From WTFY01 sp011523795 (GTDB taxonomy: Bacteria; Pseudomonadota; Gammaproteobacteria; UBA4575), in assembly GCA_965207475.1 (NCBI GenBank), contig OZ242278.1, forward strand, positions 1,302,001-1,366,000: 64,000 nucleotides of DNA, read 5' to 3'. The notes under the pieces are model-generated. The model worked only from the letters and a program-made list of their open reading frames with translations. It was not told the origin of the DNA and searched no databases. The translations under genes and the position numbers were made by a program. Shown here piece by piece: positions 63,810 to 64,000 of the stretch. Numbering within the stretch: the stretch's first letter is position 1; every line of letters begins with the position of its first letter.

Positions 63810-64000
63810 TTAGCTTACCTGCTCCTCTCTACAGGGATTTGTCATGCCATTCTCACAAATGCTTTGGTCTAATTTATTGGGGGAACACCACCTTAGAGTC
63901 ACCCAGTGCTGATTTGCCCATAAGTCTAGCAGCCGACCGGCAAACTCATTGCCTTCGTCCATGAAAAACACCGGCAAATCCAATACCACTTGTAGTTGTT
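63810..64000 (-). pseudogene. remnant of an IS3-family transposase (integrase core), runs off the window edge
   Basis: On the minus strand one frame is open from the window edge to a TAA at 63810. It reads LPVFFMDEGNEFAGRLLDLW, then ANQHWVTLRWCSPNKLDQSI and CENG before drifting into unrelated residues. This matches the IS3 OrfB integrase core around its second catalytic Asp (usual form: DNGPEF...LDxWAxxxGVxLxFSRPGKPTDNAxIExFNG). Several conserved residues are changed and the product stops soon after the third acidic residue, so it is decayed. No inverted repeat was found. Confidence 0.7.

Overview
The window is a chromosomal segment, mostly GC-rich, from a gammaproteobacterium. The evidence is the block rpmH-rnpA-yidD-yidC-mnmE-mnmG-rsmG-parA-parB-atpIBEFHAGDC-glmU-glmS on one side of a replication-initiation region (dnaA-dnaN-recF-gyrB on the other), and the coaBC-dut-algC-argB / pyrE neighbourhood with a Crc-family nuclease close to pyrE, as in pseudomonads. 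The genus cannot be fixed from the sequence. A sulfur-oxidiser-like or Chromatiales-like lineage is only a guess.

Layout. 1-1468: poorly coding left edge with two weak small ORFs. 1469-4824: a minus-strand metal (zinc-type) uptake operon made of an outer-membrane barrel with a His/Glu-rich loop, a periplasmic binding protein and a permease. It has no ATPase gene and lies behind two Zur-box-like palindromes. 5168-8602: an ATP-grasp / alpha-E / transglutaminase operon. 8754-14185: a heavy-metal P-type ATPase, a DinB-like polymerase, an isochorismatase-fold protein lacking its usual Asp, and SodC. 14345-15157: a membrane fatty-acid-hydroxylase family protein.

15313-25788 is the most unusual region. 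Nine plus-strand genes appear to form one operon: two lipoproteins, a TPR membrane protein, a PEGA/FGE-fold membrane protein, a small secreted protein, a MotA/TolQ/ExbB-type channel subunit, an actin-like plus FHA-like cytosolic protein, and two vWA proteins. The single N-terminal membrane helix of each vWA protein carries an ExbD/TolR-like FLD motif. I read this as a candidate proton-motive-force-driven envelope machine whose B-subunits carry periplasmic vWA domains. It is neither Tol-Pal, Mot, Exb nor Zorya by gene content.

25912-36683: cysC, glmS, glmU and the whole F1Fo ATP synthase operon (minus strand), with a clear sigma-70-type promoter before atpI. 36931-45029: parB, parA, rsmG, mnmG, mnmE, yidC, yidD, rnpA, rpmH (minus). 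45131-46752: DnaA boxes around dnaA and a likely oriC in the AT-rich dnaA-dnaN gap. 46738-51396: dnaN, recF (with two parS sites inside it) and gyrB. 51451-59334: xthA, an orphan ParA behind a large hairpin, an AT-rich HTH/HATPase/STAS-like regulator, an AmpG-like permease overlapping a Crc-family exonuclease, a VanX-type dipeptidase, an adenine deaminase gene broken by a frameshift, and pyrE. 59351-63367: argB, algC, dut, coaBC (minus). The right edge (63490-64000) is AT-rich and ends in a remnant of an IS3-type transposase.

All calls come from reading the sequence and remembered family features. No search or structure prediction was run.
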